From: UBA6398 sp963660485
GTDB lineage: Bacteria > Bacteroidota > Bacteroidia > Bacteroidales > Bacteroidaceae
DNA: 64,000 nucleotides
Direction of reading: 5' to 3'
Assembly: GCA_963660485.1 (NCBI GenBank)
Contig: CAVKYH010000005.1
Span: 62,001-126,000 of the forward strand
Below, in pieces: positions 26,925 to 37,399 of the stretch. The position numbers and the translations under genes were made by a program. Every line of letters starts with the position of its first letter. Position 1 is the first letter of the stretch. The notes under the pieces were generated by a model. It worked only from the letters and a program-made list of their open reading frames with translations, ran no database searches and had not been told where the DNA came from.

Positions 26925-28610
26925 TTATTGCGCTGCTGTTGATGCGTCGACGCCTTGTACGTCAGCGCTTTTGGTTATCACATCTTTTTTGCAGCCGCTG
27001 ATTTTGTTTCCTTTTATCTTTACTTTTTTTGCGTTGCAAACCAAAATTCCGCATTCGTTGTCGGTTGAGGAAATAATTTCGTTGTTTTCAATAACGATGT
27101 TTTCGTGCAGTTTCAGATTGCCCACGTCTTCGGCTACAATGTCGAGGGAAATGCCTGCGCCGTGGTAAGCGCCCAATGTGCCGCAGTTGATGATTTTGTT
27201 GCCGCTTATTATTACGTCGCGGCTGTGCCAGCCTTCTTTCCAGTTGGCTTCGCTGCTGAGCGCAATTGCAGCCTGATTTAATCCCACAAATGTGTTGTTG
27301 CGTATCACGGTGCCGGCTGTTGTTTTGATGAGTACGCCGCGCGACATATGGCCCCAGTCGAGACAGTTCTCAAACCTTACTTTCGGCATGAGCGTGGAAT
27401 TTATGAGGTAGTAGTCTTTGAAATCGGCAGGTAGGGCGCGGTCGAAAGTTACATCGTATGGAATAGTTTTGGCTTGGTGTTTTACTGCTTTTACGCGCAG
27501 TGTGGCCACGGGTTCAAGGTTTTTGATGCGAACAAGAGTCATTTCATCGCCCACTCGCGGCACATCGCTCAACTGTGCGTGGGTGAAAGTCGGCGCCTTA
27601 AGCTCGAGCGTTGCATTTCGGCCGTCTACAGATGTTATGTCGTGGTAGTAGCCGTGAATGTTAGTGGCATCGTCGCCTTGCCCACAGAATGTGCACCCGT
27701 CGAAAGCAAGGATGCCTTCGCAGGAAGCGAAGTGAGTGGCATCGGTATTGGTGCTCCAACGCATTCCGTCTGCTGGAACTACGCTTAGGTGGTTCATCGT
27801 TATAGTGTTGGTGTGGAAGCCTACGATTCCCATGCCGCAGTTTGCATTTATAGTTACATTGTTAAGAACAGTGTTTGTGCTTTCGTGAACGAAGATTGCC
27901 GGGCGATAGTGGTAAGTGTGCGGAGCTCCCACGGCAGCGCCGAGCAATTTCTTGGGAAGCGTGCCAGAAAAAGTTACGGTGTTGGGTGCTACAACTGCAA
28001 TGCGGTTGAAGCCTGGTGTCTCTGAGTAGTGGCCGTTGGCCTCGCTGTCCCAAATGTTGAGACGCGGAAACGGTGTGCCCATAGTGATTTGGCGGCTCGG
28101 GTGGTGGAAATATATCGTGTAGTTGTGGTCTGTAATATTTGTTATAGTGCCTTCCGACATGGGTTTGCGCACGAAGTTTATCGTCAGTCCGTTGATTGTG
28201 AAATTTTCGGTGCGTTCAATTGTTACGGCCTCCATCCAGCCGTCGAGCATAAGCGTTGCTCCGGAAGCGTCAATGGTTGCGTTGCGTGCGCCGCTGAAGT
28301 CGAGTCCTCTTACATAGTCGTGATAGGGCACGAACATCTTTTGTTCCGGATTTTGTCCCCATGCGCCGCTCATCACGGTGTCTTCAAGGGCAACGGCCTT
28401 GGTGTCGCGCAAAATGTAGGTGCCGGGCAGAAACACGAGTCGTGCTCCTTCGGTTTTTCTCACCCATTCGGCAGCCTTGCGCAGGGCTACGGCGTCGTCT
28501 TTTCCGTCGCTCGGTACGGCGCCGAACTCGGTTATAAGTTTTGTGGTCTGTCCCAGGCAACCCAATGCGGCAGCCCATAGCGAAATGATTGTCAGTAATA
28601 AGTGTTTCAT
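26925..28610 (-). CDS. secreted GH110-like alpha-galactosidase (right-handed beta-helix)
   Basis: This 561-residue protein has a signal peptide (MKHLLLTIISLWAAALGCLGQ). A beta-helix start follows (ITEFGAVPSDGKDDAVALRKA) and repeated short strands (NATIDASGATLM, NFTINGLTINF, NTVLNNVTINA). The block TNTDATHFASCEGILAFDGCTF followed by QGDDATNIHG resembles the catalytic region of GH110 enzymes, which remove alpha-1,3-linked galactose such as blood-group B epitopes. Exact linkage specificity cannot be decided here. It stands alone between two nearly identical 21-bp arrays, away from any SusCD pair. Confidence 0.8.
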   Translation of the reverse strand: MKHLLLTIISLWAAALGCLGQTTKLITEFGAVPSDGKDDAVALRKAAEWVRKTEGARLVFLPGTYILRDTKAVALEDTVMSGAWGQNPEQKMFVPYHDYVRGLDFSGARNATIDASGATLMLDGWMEAVTIERTENFTINGLTINFVRKPMSEGTITNITDHNYTIYFHHPSRQITMGTPFPRLNIWDSEANGHYSETPGFNRIAVVAPNTVTFSGTLPKKLLGAAVGAPHTYHYRPAIFVHESTNTVLNNVTINANCGMGIVGFHTNTITMNHLSVVPADGMRWSTNTDATHFASCEGILAFDGCTFCGQGDDATNIHGYYHDITSVDGRNATLELKAPTFTHAQLSDVPRVGDEMTLVRIKNLEPVATLRVKAVKHQAKTIPYDVTFDRALPADFKDYYLINSTLMPKVRFENCLDWGHMSRGVLIKTTAGTVIRNNTFVGLNQAAIALSSEANWKEGWHSRDVIISGNKIINCGTLGAYHGAGISLDIVAEDVGNLKLHENIVIENNEIISSTDNECGILVCNAKKVKIKGNKISGCKKDVITKSADVQGVDASTAAQ

Positions 28611-28675
28611 GCTTTCTGATGATTGAAGTATGTGTTTGGTCTGAAAAAAGGAAGTATATGAAATTTTTCTGATTT

Positions 28676-28683
28676 CAAAATTA
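28676..28683 (-). promoter_or_regulatory. promoter -7 box of the GH110 gene
   Basis: The minus strand reads TAATTTTG, matching TAnnTTTG, 65 nt before the ATG at 28610. Confidence 0.45.
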
Positions 28684-28857
28684 CTGTTTTATTTTCAAAC
28701 AAGTGAGAGATTAAAGCCCAAGCGGCAGAAAAAGATGTGGCTTTTTTATAAAGCCGGCATTATATTATGGGCAGAGGAATGGTTTTACAGAGAAAAAAAC
28801 TAATTGTTTTGCCTTCTTTTTGAGGTTTCGGAAGACCATGGTTTCGTCTGTTTTTTA

Positions 28858-28941
28858 CGACAAGGCATCTCGCAAAAACTCCGGGCCATGTAATTTAAAT
28901 TAGATGCCTTGGAATTTAAATTATGTCAGACCTCGTTTTCG
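28858..28941. repeat. 21-bp modular array, locus 5 (four units)
   Basis: Units start at 28858, 28879, 28900 and 28921. The cores are CAAGGCATCTCG (left boundary), CCGGGCCATGTA, GATGCCTTGG and TGTCAGACCT. Compared with locus 4, the third unit carries GATGCCTTGG instead of GATGCGTCGG. The rest of 28684-29088 shows no gene; the sequence just before ruvA is AT-rich. Confidence 0.9.
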
Positions 28942-29088
28942 CGTTTGTAACTGTTTGAAAAACGGAATGATACAAAAGACGTTTTTCGGGCGTTGCAGAC
29001 TTCTTTCCGCGATAAATCGCGGAGACGTGCAATATATAATAAAAGTGCGCGTTATACTTTAAGTCGTATTATACAAGAAGCAACATAA

Positions 29089-29688
29089 ATGATAGAATAC
29101 ATACACGGCGAGTTGGCAGATCTGATTCCAACAATGGCTGTTGTTGAGGCCGGTGGAGTGGGGTATGGATTGAACATCTCGCTTACTACATACGATTTTC
29201 TGAAAGGGAAAAAAGATGTGAGGCTTTATGTTCACGAAAACATTCGTGAAGACGCATATATATTATATGGCTTTGCATCGAAAAGCGAACGCACCGTGTT
29301 TGAAGCCCTGCTCTCGGTTTCGGGAGTGGGAGGCAACACTGCGCGCACCATACTCTCGGCGTTTTCGCCCGATGAGTTCCGCATGGTTGTGGCAAATGAA
29401 AATTCCAGCGCGCTGAAGTCGGTGAAAGGTATAGGACTGAAAACGGCGCAGCGCATAATAGTGGATTTGAAAGACAAACTTGGCGACGCCGGCGAAGCAT
29501 TGCCCGGAAACGTGGATATGGGCGTTCGTTCCGCGCGCCAGGAAAATGCAGCCGAAGCCGTAGGGGCGTTGGCTACCCTGGGATATCCTCCTGCCGTGGC
29601 GCAGAAAGCTGTGAATGCCATCTTGAAAGACGGAGACGGGAATGTGGCCGTGGAAGAACTTATCAAGCAGGCTTTAAAAATGCTGTAG
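29089..29688 (+). CDS. ruvA: Holliday junction DNA helicase subunit RuvA
   Basis: RuvA binds four-way junctions and recruits the RuvB motor for branch migration. The 199-residue protein has the N-terminal OB-fold (MIEYIHGELADLIPTMAVVEAGGVGYGLNIS) and paired helix-hairpin-helix motifs (LLSVSGVGGNTARTIL and LKSVKGIGLKTAQRIIVDLKDKL). Its C-terminal RuvB-contacting domain ends AVEELIKQALKML. It lies 26 nt upstream of sprA, so the two appear co-transcribed. Confidence 0.97.
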   Translation: MIEYIHGELADLIPTMAVVEAGGVGYGLNISLTTYDFLKGKKDVRLYVHENIREDAYILYGFASKSERTVFEALLSVSGVGGNTARTILSAFSPDEFRMVVANENSSALKSVKGIGLKTAQRIIVDLKDKLGDAGEALPGNVDMGVRSARQENAAEAVGALATLGYPPAVAQKAVNAILKDGDGNVAVEELIKQALKML

Positions 29689-29714
29689 GAGTGTAGAAGA
29701 AAAGAATACGTAAG

Positions 29715-32700
29715 GTGAAGTTTATTGAGAATCTAAAACTTGCGGCTCTGCTGATAGTCGTGGCTTGCATGGGTTTTGCTGTGGAGGCAAAGGCTCAGGC
29801 TGGGGTGGAAACCGGGGATTCGGTTTCGCATCCGCGAGTTGATGTGAGCAAAACTTCACCTCTCAACGAAGACGACATAAAGAAACGCCCGTTCGACCTT
29901 TCAACGCCTAAAAACATGAAGGACGAAGCCGAATTTGATGAGAATACGGGCGGATATAAATTGGGAATGAAAATCGGCGACTCCTATCTCAATACTCCTG
30001 TGTTGCTCACGCGCGACGAATATATGAAATGGAGTTTGAAACAGTCGATGCGTAAATATTATGCCAGCAAGAATGATGAACTTTTCCAAAACGAAGGGAA
30101 GGAAAAGTTTGATTTCACAGACATGCATTTCAGTCTTGGACCTGCCGAGAAGATATTCGGTCCGGGCGGTGTGCAGATTAAAACCCAAGGGTCGGCAGAA
30201 CTGAAAATCGGCGCCAATACCACAAGCGTAGACAATCCCACATTGCCGTTGCGATTTCGCAAAACTTTCGGTTTCGACTTTGACGAAAAAGTGAATCTGA
30301 GCGTCAACGGACGTATTGGCGACAAGATGGACATGACTTTGAACTACAACACCGAAGCAACGTTTGATGTAGATTCAAAAGACTTGAAGCTAACCTATCA
30401 GGGAAAGGAAGACGAAATTGTGAAACTGCTTGAGGCCGGAAACATATCCATGCCCTCAAATCTTTCGTTGGTCAAAGGCGCGTCTTCATTGTTTGGCTTG
30501 CGTGCTGACATGCAGTTCGGAAAATTGAAACTGCAGACAGTGATTTCGAGAAAAAACTCTTCAAGTTCTTCAGTGAAATCAAGCGGCGGCAATCAGCTTA
30601 CCCCATTTGAAATATCGGTTGCCGACTACGAGGAAAACCGCCATTTCTTTCTTTCCCACTTTTTCCGCGACAATTACGACCACTCCATGTCGCAGTTGCC
30701 CAATATAACTTCGGGAATAAAAATCAACCGCGTGGAAGTGTGGGTTACAAACAAAACGGGAGCCACTACCAATACGCGCAACATCGTAGCTTTTGCAGAT
30801 TTGGGCGAAAGCAAACACATTGGCAACAGCATGTGGATAGGAAATGGACAAGATCAGCCGCAAAATGCTTCAAACACGCTGTACTCCACCATATCTACCA
30901 GCTATGCCGCGGCACGTGATATAAGCCAGACCACTTCCACGCTCGACCAGATTAGTAATTTTGCGGGCGGAACCGATTATGAAAAACTCGAAAGCGCACG
31001 CATGCTGAGTTCTTCGGAATATACGGTAAACACTGCGCTTGGCTATATCTCCTTGAAGTCTTCGTTGCAGACCGACCAGGTGCTTGCCGTGGCGTATGAA
31101 TACTCCTATCGCGGGCAAAACTATCAAGTGGGCGAATTTTCCACAGACGTAAAAGACAATTCCCAAGCGCTGTTTGTGAAAGCCATAAAAAATACGTCGA
31201 ATGTGCCGGCAATGAGTAACTGGGACCTTATGATGAAAAACGTGTATTCGCTCAACGCCACAAAAGTACAGAAAGAGCGTTTCCGTTTGGACGTTAAAAT
31301 ATTGAGCGATACCACCGGCGTTTATCTTACATACATTCCCGAGCCTGAATTAAAAAACACTCCGCTTGTGAGATTGCTTAATTTGGACCGCCTTGACAAT
31401 AATAATAAGGCTAATGCCAATGGGTATTTCGATTTTGTTGACGGTTATACGATTGATTCCTCAACCGGTCGTATTTTCTTCCCGGCAGCAGAGCCTTTCG
31501 GCGAGTTTCTGAAAAAGAAAATCGGCAGCGATGCAGTGGCAGACAAATATTGTTTTCAAGAACTCTATGATTCTACGAAAACTGTGGCACGACAGATTGC
31601 CGAAAAAAACAAATATATACTTTCCGGGCAGTTTAAGGCTTCGCAAAAAAGCGGCGAAATCAGCCTCGGTGCAACCGATGTGCCGCAAGGAAGCGTTGTG
31701 GTTACGGCGGGAGGCATAACGCTTACGGAGGGTGTGGACTATACCGTGAATTATAGCGAGGGAACGGTAACGATAATAAACCAAAGTATTATAGATGCAG
31801 GCACTCCGGTGAATGTGAGCCTTGAAAGTAATACCGATTACGGACTGGAACGGAAAACATTGCTTGGAATGAATTGGGAATACGATTTCTCAAAAGAATT
31901 GCGCCTTGCCGGTACGTTTATGCACCTGTCGGAACAACCGCTGACCACAAAAGTTTCGATGGGAAGCGAACCTTTGAACAATACAGTTTGGGGTGTGAGC
32001 CTCGATTGGAAGAAACAAAGCCAATGGCTCACGGATATGTTGGACAAGTTGCCTTTCCTTTCACTCGAAAAGCCTTCAAGCATTAATTTCTCGGCAGAGT
32101 TTGCCCAACTTATCGCAGGAAACAACAAAGGCTCGCAAGGGAATTCTTCATATATCGATGATTTTGAACAGACGCAAAGCAAAATAGACATAAGTACTCC
32201 CACCGATTGGCAACTTAGTTCCACTCCGTCGGATTTCCCCGAGAGTAAATTGAACAACGATGTGCGTTATGGTTATAATCGTTCGCTTTTTGCGTGGTAC
32301 AAAATAGATCCGCTTTTCACTCGCCGCAGTTCTTCGCTAACCCCGAGCCATATAAAAAGTGATCTTGACCAACTTTCCAACCATTACGTGCGTGAGGTTT
32401 ACAACCGTGAGCTATTCCCCAACAAAGAGCAGCGCTTTGGTGAGAGTTCCACGCTGTCTGTGCTCAACCTTGCCTATTATCCCAATGAACGTGGGCCGTA
32501 TAATCTAAATCCCAACCTTGATACATATGGAAATCTTGCCAATCCGCGAGAACATTGGGGAGGTATGATGCGCAAATTGAATACCAGCGATTTTGAACAG
32601 GCAAATATTGAGTACGTGGAATTTTGGATGATGGATCCTTTCGTATATACTCGCGAACAAACCGGTGATTTTTCAGGAGATTTATATATTAATCTTGGCG

Positions 32701-35700
32701 AAGTGAGTGAGGATATTCTGAAAGACGGTAAGAAATTCTACGAAAGCGGTATGCCTATTGACGGTGATCCTTCAAAATATTCTGAAACGGTATGGGGGCG
32801 CGTCCCGTTGCAAAACAGTGTTACCTATGCTTTCAATACAAATAGCGGCGCGAGAGACAGACAAGATATCGGACTTAACGGACTTTCCAGTGCCGATGAG
32901 GCTACTTTCCCTTCTTATAAGACTTATCTTGACGAAGTAAAGGCAAAGGTAAATCAGGCCGTTTATGATTCCATTGCCGCAGATCCTGCCGGAGATGATT
33001 ATCATTATTTCCGCGGTTCTGATTTCGATCGCAACCGTACCTCTATTCTCGATCGCTACAAGCATATAAATGGTCCCGAAGGCAATTCTCTTGAGTCGAA
33101 AGATTCTCCAGAACGTTATTCTACTGCGTACAAATCTACGCCCGATGTAGAAGATATAAATCAAGACTACACTCTGAACGAATACGAGAAATATTTCCAA
33201 TATCGCATACATTTGTCTCCCGACGGCATGCAGGTGGGCGAGAACAATATCGTAGATGAACGTATTGCAAGTGTGAATTTGCGTAACGGAAAAACTGCAA
33301 AAGTTTCATGGTATCTGTTCCGCGTTCCAATTAAAAGTTATACGAGCAAAGTGGGAAATATAAACGATTTCAATAGCATTCGTTTCATGCGTATGTATCT
33401 CACGAATTTCGAGAAACCTGTGGTACTTCGTTTCGCTACTCTCGAACTTGCCCGCGGAGAATGGAGAACTTACGAGCAAAATCTTTATAACGGCGAAGCA
33501 CCTGCGGTGAGCGGTACTATGGATGTGGCTGCTGTGAATTACGAAGAGAACAACGAGAAGAAACCTGTGAATTATGTGATACCGCCGGGGATTTCTCGCG
33601 TAGTCGATCCCAATGAATCGCAACTTCTTGAGCAGAATGAGCAGGCTTTGCAAATGGTTGTAAAGAATCTTGCCAGTGGCGATGCGCGTGCTGTGTACAA
33701 GAATCTTTCGCTTGATTTGCGTAAGTACAAACATATACAAATGTTCGTCCATGCCAATTCGCTTGTGGGAGACAATACGTTGGCTGACGATGCTACTTCG
33801 CTGTTTATACGCCTTGGTTCTGACTACAAGAGCAATTTCTACGAATACGAGATTCCTTTGAAACTTACCGCCGAGGGACAATACGACCGCTATTCTACGT
33901 CGGCGCGCCGTATTGTATGGCCCGAAGAAAATATGCTTGATATAAATCTGTCGAAATTCACCGAACTCAAGCGCGAACGCAATCGTCAGAAGAGTGAAGG
34001 GCAGGCTTCTTATGCGCAACCGTTTTCTTCTTACGACACCGACCGCCCCAAAAATAAGATAAGCGTGGTAGGAAATCCGTCGCTTGGTGAAATTCATACG
34101 ATGATGATTGGTGTGCGAAACAATTCGCGGCAGATTTCAAGCGTGGAGGTTTGGGTAAACGAATTGCGCCTGCAACATTATACCAACAAAGGCGGTTGGG
34201 CGGCTAAGGGTAATCTTAATGTGCAACTTTCCGACTTAGGTACGTTCAATCTCGGCGGTCATATCGAAACCGATGGCTTTGGCGGTGTGGAGGATAGGGT
34301 AGCGCAACGCCGGGACGACAATCTTTATGAATACGATATGTCGATGAATGTCGATCTTGGGCGTTTTCTTCCGGAGAAAGTGAAGTTCAAGGCGCCGCTC
34401 TATTATTCTTATAGCAAAGAGAAGGTAAAACCCAAATACAATCCGCTCGATACCGATATGGATATGGACGATGCTATCAATGCCCTTACCACAAAACGCG
34501 AGCGTGATTCTTTGCGTAGAATCTGTGAGACTATGGAGGTGAATTCCAACTTTAGTCTTTCGAATGTGAAGTTTAATATTGCCACCAAGAACCACCCCAT
34601 GCCCTACGACCCGGCAAATTTCTCGTTCAGTTACTCGCATAGCCACAAGCAGAGCGAGGGCCAGACCATAGCGTGGGAGAAAGACGACAGTTGGCGTTTG
34701 AACGGCAACTATTCATATACTCCGAATTTCAAAGGATATGCGCCTTTTGCGAAAATGAAAAGCAACAGCCCGTGGCTCAAAATACTCAAAGACGAAAAGA
34801 TAAACTATCTGCCGCAGAGCATATCGGTCAATTCGGATATCACCCGTTCCTATTACGAACTTCAGGAGCGTGATATGCAACAGCTCGACAATACTACGTT
34901 ACCTCTCACCTGGGCAAGCGATTTCTTCTGGAATCGTCAGTTTAATTTGCAATGGGATTTTACTTCCAATATCCATACTTCGTTCTCCTCGGGCACGAAT
35001 GCCGAAATCGAGCAGCCTAATGTGCCGGTTAACAAATCGCTCTATCCAAACCAATACGAGGCATGGAAAGACTCCGTGTGGCGTAGCGTAAAACAATTCG
35101 GCTCGCCGCTTACCTATCAGCAGAGCTTCGATTTCTCTTGGAAGATTCCGTTGAACAAGATACCGGCGTTCAATTGGGTTACTCCCGATTTCAGCTACCG
35201 CTCAACGTATGGCTGGAATCGCGGAACGTATCTCGAGGACGGCTCAACGCTTGGCAATACAATCAACAACACGCGCGACATAAATGCGAACCTTCGCCTA
35301 AATATGTTGATGCTCTACAACAACGTGCCGTTCCTTAAAAAAGTGAACCGCAAGTTCTCCACGCCGTCAACATCAAACGTGGCGAAGAAGAAAGATGACA
35401 GCGAGGAAAAGAAGTTCTTTACTTCCGAGGTACAGTTGCTTAAAGACACAACGGTAAACGTTACCCACAACCGCCATTCCAAGAATCTGCGCGTGAAAGC
35501 CTTCCGGCAAGACGGTACAAGCTATCCCGTGCGCTACAAAGTGCTCGACAACAATCATATTATCATTACTTCGCTCGACACTGTGAAGATAAAACTCACT
35601 GTAAGCCCGCGCTCCAATCCCGAAAACCAATTCTGGTACAAAGCATTGCAGACGGTGTCGCGTCTCGCTATGTCGGTGAGAAACGTAAGTGTGTCCTACA

Positions 35701-37145
35701 AAAACACATACAGCATGTCGCTTCCGGGATTCCTGCCGAATGTCGGCGATATGTTCGGGCAGCGTTCGCGCGGAGGCTTGCAGCCGGGGCTCGACTTTGC
35801 TTTCGGAATGACGGGAGAGAGTTATATTTCCAAGGCAATGCGCAAGGGCTGGCTGTTGGCAAACGACAGCGTAACAACTCCTGCTGCCACAAGCAAGAAC
35901 GAGGCTTTGCAGATAAGCGCAACGGTAGAACCTTTCCGCGACTTCAAGATCGACCTCAACGCATCGCGCACAGTAAACACTTCGCGCAGCATACAATATA
36001 TGTATGACGGAATGCCAGCCACCGAAACGGGCTCGTTCAATATCACAACCATTTCCATTTCGTCGGCGTTTGCTTCGTTGGGAAATGCAAAGAACAATTA
36101 CGAAAACAAGACCTTTACAAAATTCGTCAACTCCCTGCCGCAGTTCCGCGACCGTGTGGAGGCGCAATACGAAGGTGCGGTATATCCGGTAAACAGCACG
36201 CTTGCAGGCAAAACGTTCGACCCTGCCAACGGAACTGTGTCGCAATATTCTTCCGACGTAATGATTCCCGCATTCCTCTCGGCATATTGCGGCGGAGGCA
36301 AGTCGCTCGGCATCTTCCCGTCAATAGCCCGCATGCTCCCCAACTGGCGTGTAACCTATTCTGGCTTGGGCAAGTTGCGCATCATGAAGCCAATCTTCAA
36401 ATCGTTCAACGTAAATCATTCATACCAGTCGGTATATTCGGTTGGCTCATATAGCACATTCTCGTCTTTCATGGAGCTTGCCGGAAACCGCGGATTTGTC
36501 AACGATGTTTCTACAGGCAACCCCGTGCCATCGTCAATGTTTGATGTTTCCACAGTGTCGATCAACGAAACATTCTCGCCGTTCATCGGTTTCGACATGA
36601 CGTTCAACAACAATCTCACGGCAAAGGTGGAATACAACCGCACGCGAATGCTTTCGCTCTCCATGGCATCGCAGCAGATTTCCGAGGCACGTTCCAACGA
36701 CTATGTGATAGGAGTGGGATACAAGGTGGAAGACCTGAAACTCTTCACCGGCACTCGCCGTCCCAAACGCCGCGGCAGCAAGTCGCGCGCGGCAAAGACG
36801 CGCAACAAAAACGCTACCGATGCCGAAGGAGAAGAGACAACGAAATCATCGCGCTCCACAACAAAAGCAGCAGGAACTATAAGCAACGACCTCAACCTGC
36901 GCCTCGACCTGTCGCTGCGCAACCAAAGTTCAATTCAGCGCAACATTCTCACGATGTTGTCGCAGGCAACGTCGGGCAACAAGGCTTTCAAACTGTCGTT
37001 CTCTGCCGACTACACACTTTCAAAGCTTATCACGCTGTCGGCATACTATGATCGTCAAACCAATACGCCGTTGCTTTCTTCCTCATCCTATCCCACGACA
37101 ACACAAGATTTCGGCGTGAGTATCAAGGTGTCGCTCACCCGCTAA
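29715..37145 (+). CDS. sprA: cell-surface protein SprA (type IX secretion translocon)
   Basis: SprA forms the very large outer-membrane pore of the Bacteroidota type IX secretion system and is needed for gliding where gliding occurs. The frame is 2476 residues from a GTG start, with a signal peptide (AALLIVVACMGFAVEAKAQ). The size, the early KTFGFDFDEKVNLSVNGRIGDKMDM segment, SYIDDFEQTQSKIDIS in the middle and the C-terminal run of aromatic-rich barrel strands are typical. It is preceded by ruvA. No other T9SS gene occurs in the window. A 21-bp array starts 2 nt after the stop. Confidence 0.93.
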   Translation: MKFIENLKLAALLIVVACMGFAVEAKAQAGVETGDSVSHPRVDVSKTSPLNEDDIKKRPFDLSTPKNMKDEAEFDENTGGYKLGMKIGDSYLNTPVLLTRDEYMKWSLKQSMRKYYASKNDELFQNEGKEKFDFTDMHFSLGPAEKIFGPGGVQIKTQGSAELKIGANTTSVDNPTLPLRFRKTFGFDFDEKVNLSVNGRIGDKMDMTLNYNTEATFDVDSKDLKLTYQGKEDEIVKLLEAGNISMPSNLSLVKGASSLFGLRADMQFGKLKLQTVISRKNSSSSSVKSSGGNQLTPFEISVADYEENRHFFLSHFFRDNYDHSMSQLPNITSGIKINRVEVWVTNKTGATTNTRNIVAFADLGESKHIGNSMWIGNGQDQPQNASNTLYSTISTSYAAARDISQTTSTLDQISNFAGGTDYEKLESARMLSSSEYTVNTALGYISLKSSLQTDQVLAVAYEYSYRGQNYQVGEFSTDVKDNSQALFVKAIKNTSNVPAMSNWDLMMKNVYSLNATKVQKERFRLDVKILSDTTGVYLTYIPEPELKNTPLVRLLNLDRLDNNNKANANGYFDFVDGYTIDSSTGRIFFPAAEPFGEFLKKKIGSDAVADKYCFQELYDSTKTVARQIAEKNKYILSGQFKASQKSGEISLGATDVPQGSVVVTAGGITLTEGVDYTVNYSEGTVTIINQSIIDAGTPVNVSLESNTDYGLERKTLLGMNWEYDFSKELRLAGTFMHLSEQPLTTKVSMGSEPLNNTVWGVSLDWKKQSQWLTDMLDKLPFLSLEKPSSINFSAEFAQLIAGNNKGSQGNSSYIDDFEQTQSKIDISTPTDWQLSSTPSDFPESKLNNDVRYGYNRSLFAWYKIDPLFTRRSSSLTPSHIKSDLDQLSNHYVREVYNRELFPNKEQRFGESSTLSVLNLAYYPNERGPYNLNPNLDTYGNLANPREHWGGMMRKLNTSDFEQANIEYVEFWMMDPFVYTREQTGDFSGDLYINLGEVSEDILKDGKKFYESGMPIDGDPSKYSETVWGRVPLQNSVTYAFNTNSGARDRQDIGLNGLSSADEATFPSYKTYLDEVKAKVNQAVYDSIAADPAGDDYHYFRGSDFDRNRTSILDRYKHINGPEGNSLESKDSPERYSTAYKSTPDVEDINQDYTLNEYEKYFQYRIHLSPDGMQVGENNIVDERIASVNLRNGKTAKVSWYLFRVPIKSYTSKVGNINDFNSIRFMRMYLTNFEKPVVLRFATLELARGEWRTYEQNLYNGEAPAVSGTMDVAAVNYEENNEKKPVNYVIPPGISRVVDPNESQLLEQNEQALQMVVKNLASGDARAVYKNLSLDLRKYKHIQMFVHANSLVGDNTLADDATSLFIRLGSDYKSNFYEYEIPLKLTAEGQYDRYSTSARRIVWPEENMLDINLSKFTELKRERNRQKSEGQASYAQPFSSYDTDRPKNKISVVGNPSLGEIHTMMIGVRNNSRQISSVEVWVNELRLQHYTNKGGWAAKGNLNVQLSDLGTFNLGGHIETDGFGGVEDRVAQRRDDNLYEYDMSMNVDLGRFLPEKVKFKAPLYYSYSKEKVKPKYNPLDTDMDMDDAINALTTKRERDSLRRICETMEVNSNFSLSNVKFNIATKNHPMPYDPANFSFSYSHSHKQSEGQTIAWEKDDSWRLNGNYSYTPNFKGYAPFAKMKSNSPWLKILKDEKINYLPQSISVNSDITRSYYELQERDMQQLDNTTLPLTWASDFFWNRQFNLQWDFTSNIHTSFSSGTNAEIEQPNVPVNKSLYPNQYEAWKDSVWRSVKQFGSPLTYQQSFDFSWKIPLNKIPAFNWVTPDFSYRSTYGWNRGTYLEDGSTLGNTINNTRDINANLRLNMLMLYNNVPFLKKVNRKFSTPSTSNVAKKKDDSEEKKFFTSEVQLLKDTTVNVTHNRHSKNLRVKAFRQDGTSYPVRYKVLDNNHIIITSLDTVKIKLTVSPRSNPENQFWYKALQTVSRLAMSVRNVSVSYKNTYSMSLPGFLPNVGDMFGQRSRGGLQPGLDFAFGMTGESYISKAMRKGWLLANDSVTTPAATSKNEALQISATVEPFRDFKIDLNASRTVNTSRSIQYMYDGMPATETGSFNITTISISSAFASLGNAKNNYENKTFTKFVNSLPQFRDRVEAQYEGAVYPVNSTLAGKTFDPANGTVSQYSSDVMIPAFLSAYCGGGKSLGIFPSIARMLPNWRVTYSGLGKLRIMKPIFKSFNVNHSYQSVYSVGSYSTFSSFMELAGNRGFVNDVSTGNPVPSSMFDVSTVSINETFSPFIGFDMTFNNNLTAKVEYNRTRMLSLSMASQQISEARSNDYVIGVGYKVEDLKLFTGTRRPKRRGSKSRAAKTRNKNATDAEGEETTKSSRSTTKAAGTISNDLNLRLDLSLRNQSSIQRNILTMLSQATSGNKAFKLSFSADYTLSKLITLSAYYDRQTNTPLLSSSSYPTTTQDFGVSIKVSLTR

Positions 37146-37146
37146 A

Positions 37147-37230
37147 CGATGTCTGATATAATTTAAACAATGTCTGACATTATGCAAATAATGTCAGACA
37201 TTGTTTTTGCGATATGCCGACTGTTTGAAA
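37147..37230. repeat. 21-bp modular array, locus 6 (four units)
   Basis: Units start at 37147, 37168, 37189 and 37210. The cores are TGTCTGATAT, TGTCTGACAT, TGTCAGACAT and the end unit GATATGCCGACTG. Similarity to locus 7 continues past the end unit for roughly 45 bp (CTCAAACAAGGC-type sequence, then CAATATCGGGC), so some arrays share a longer 3' tail. It starts directly after the sprA stop. Confidence 0.87.
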
Positions 37231-37359
37231 TCACCTCAAACAAGGCTTCTGCAATATCGGGCGAAAACGCTTTGATATTTGACAAAACAAACCGTCATTC
37301 CCATTGCCGTTATCTTCATTCCGCACGGGAGTATCATCGTGCAGCAACGGATTTTATAT

Positions 37360-37367
37360 TATATTTG
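37360..37367 (+). promoter_or_regulatory. promoter -7 box of the GH16 gene
   Basis: TATATTTG matches TAnnTTTG, 32 nt before the ATG at 37400. Confidence 0.5.
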
Positions 37368-37399
37368 TGCGTCTTAATACCCTTACAAATATTAAAACA

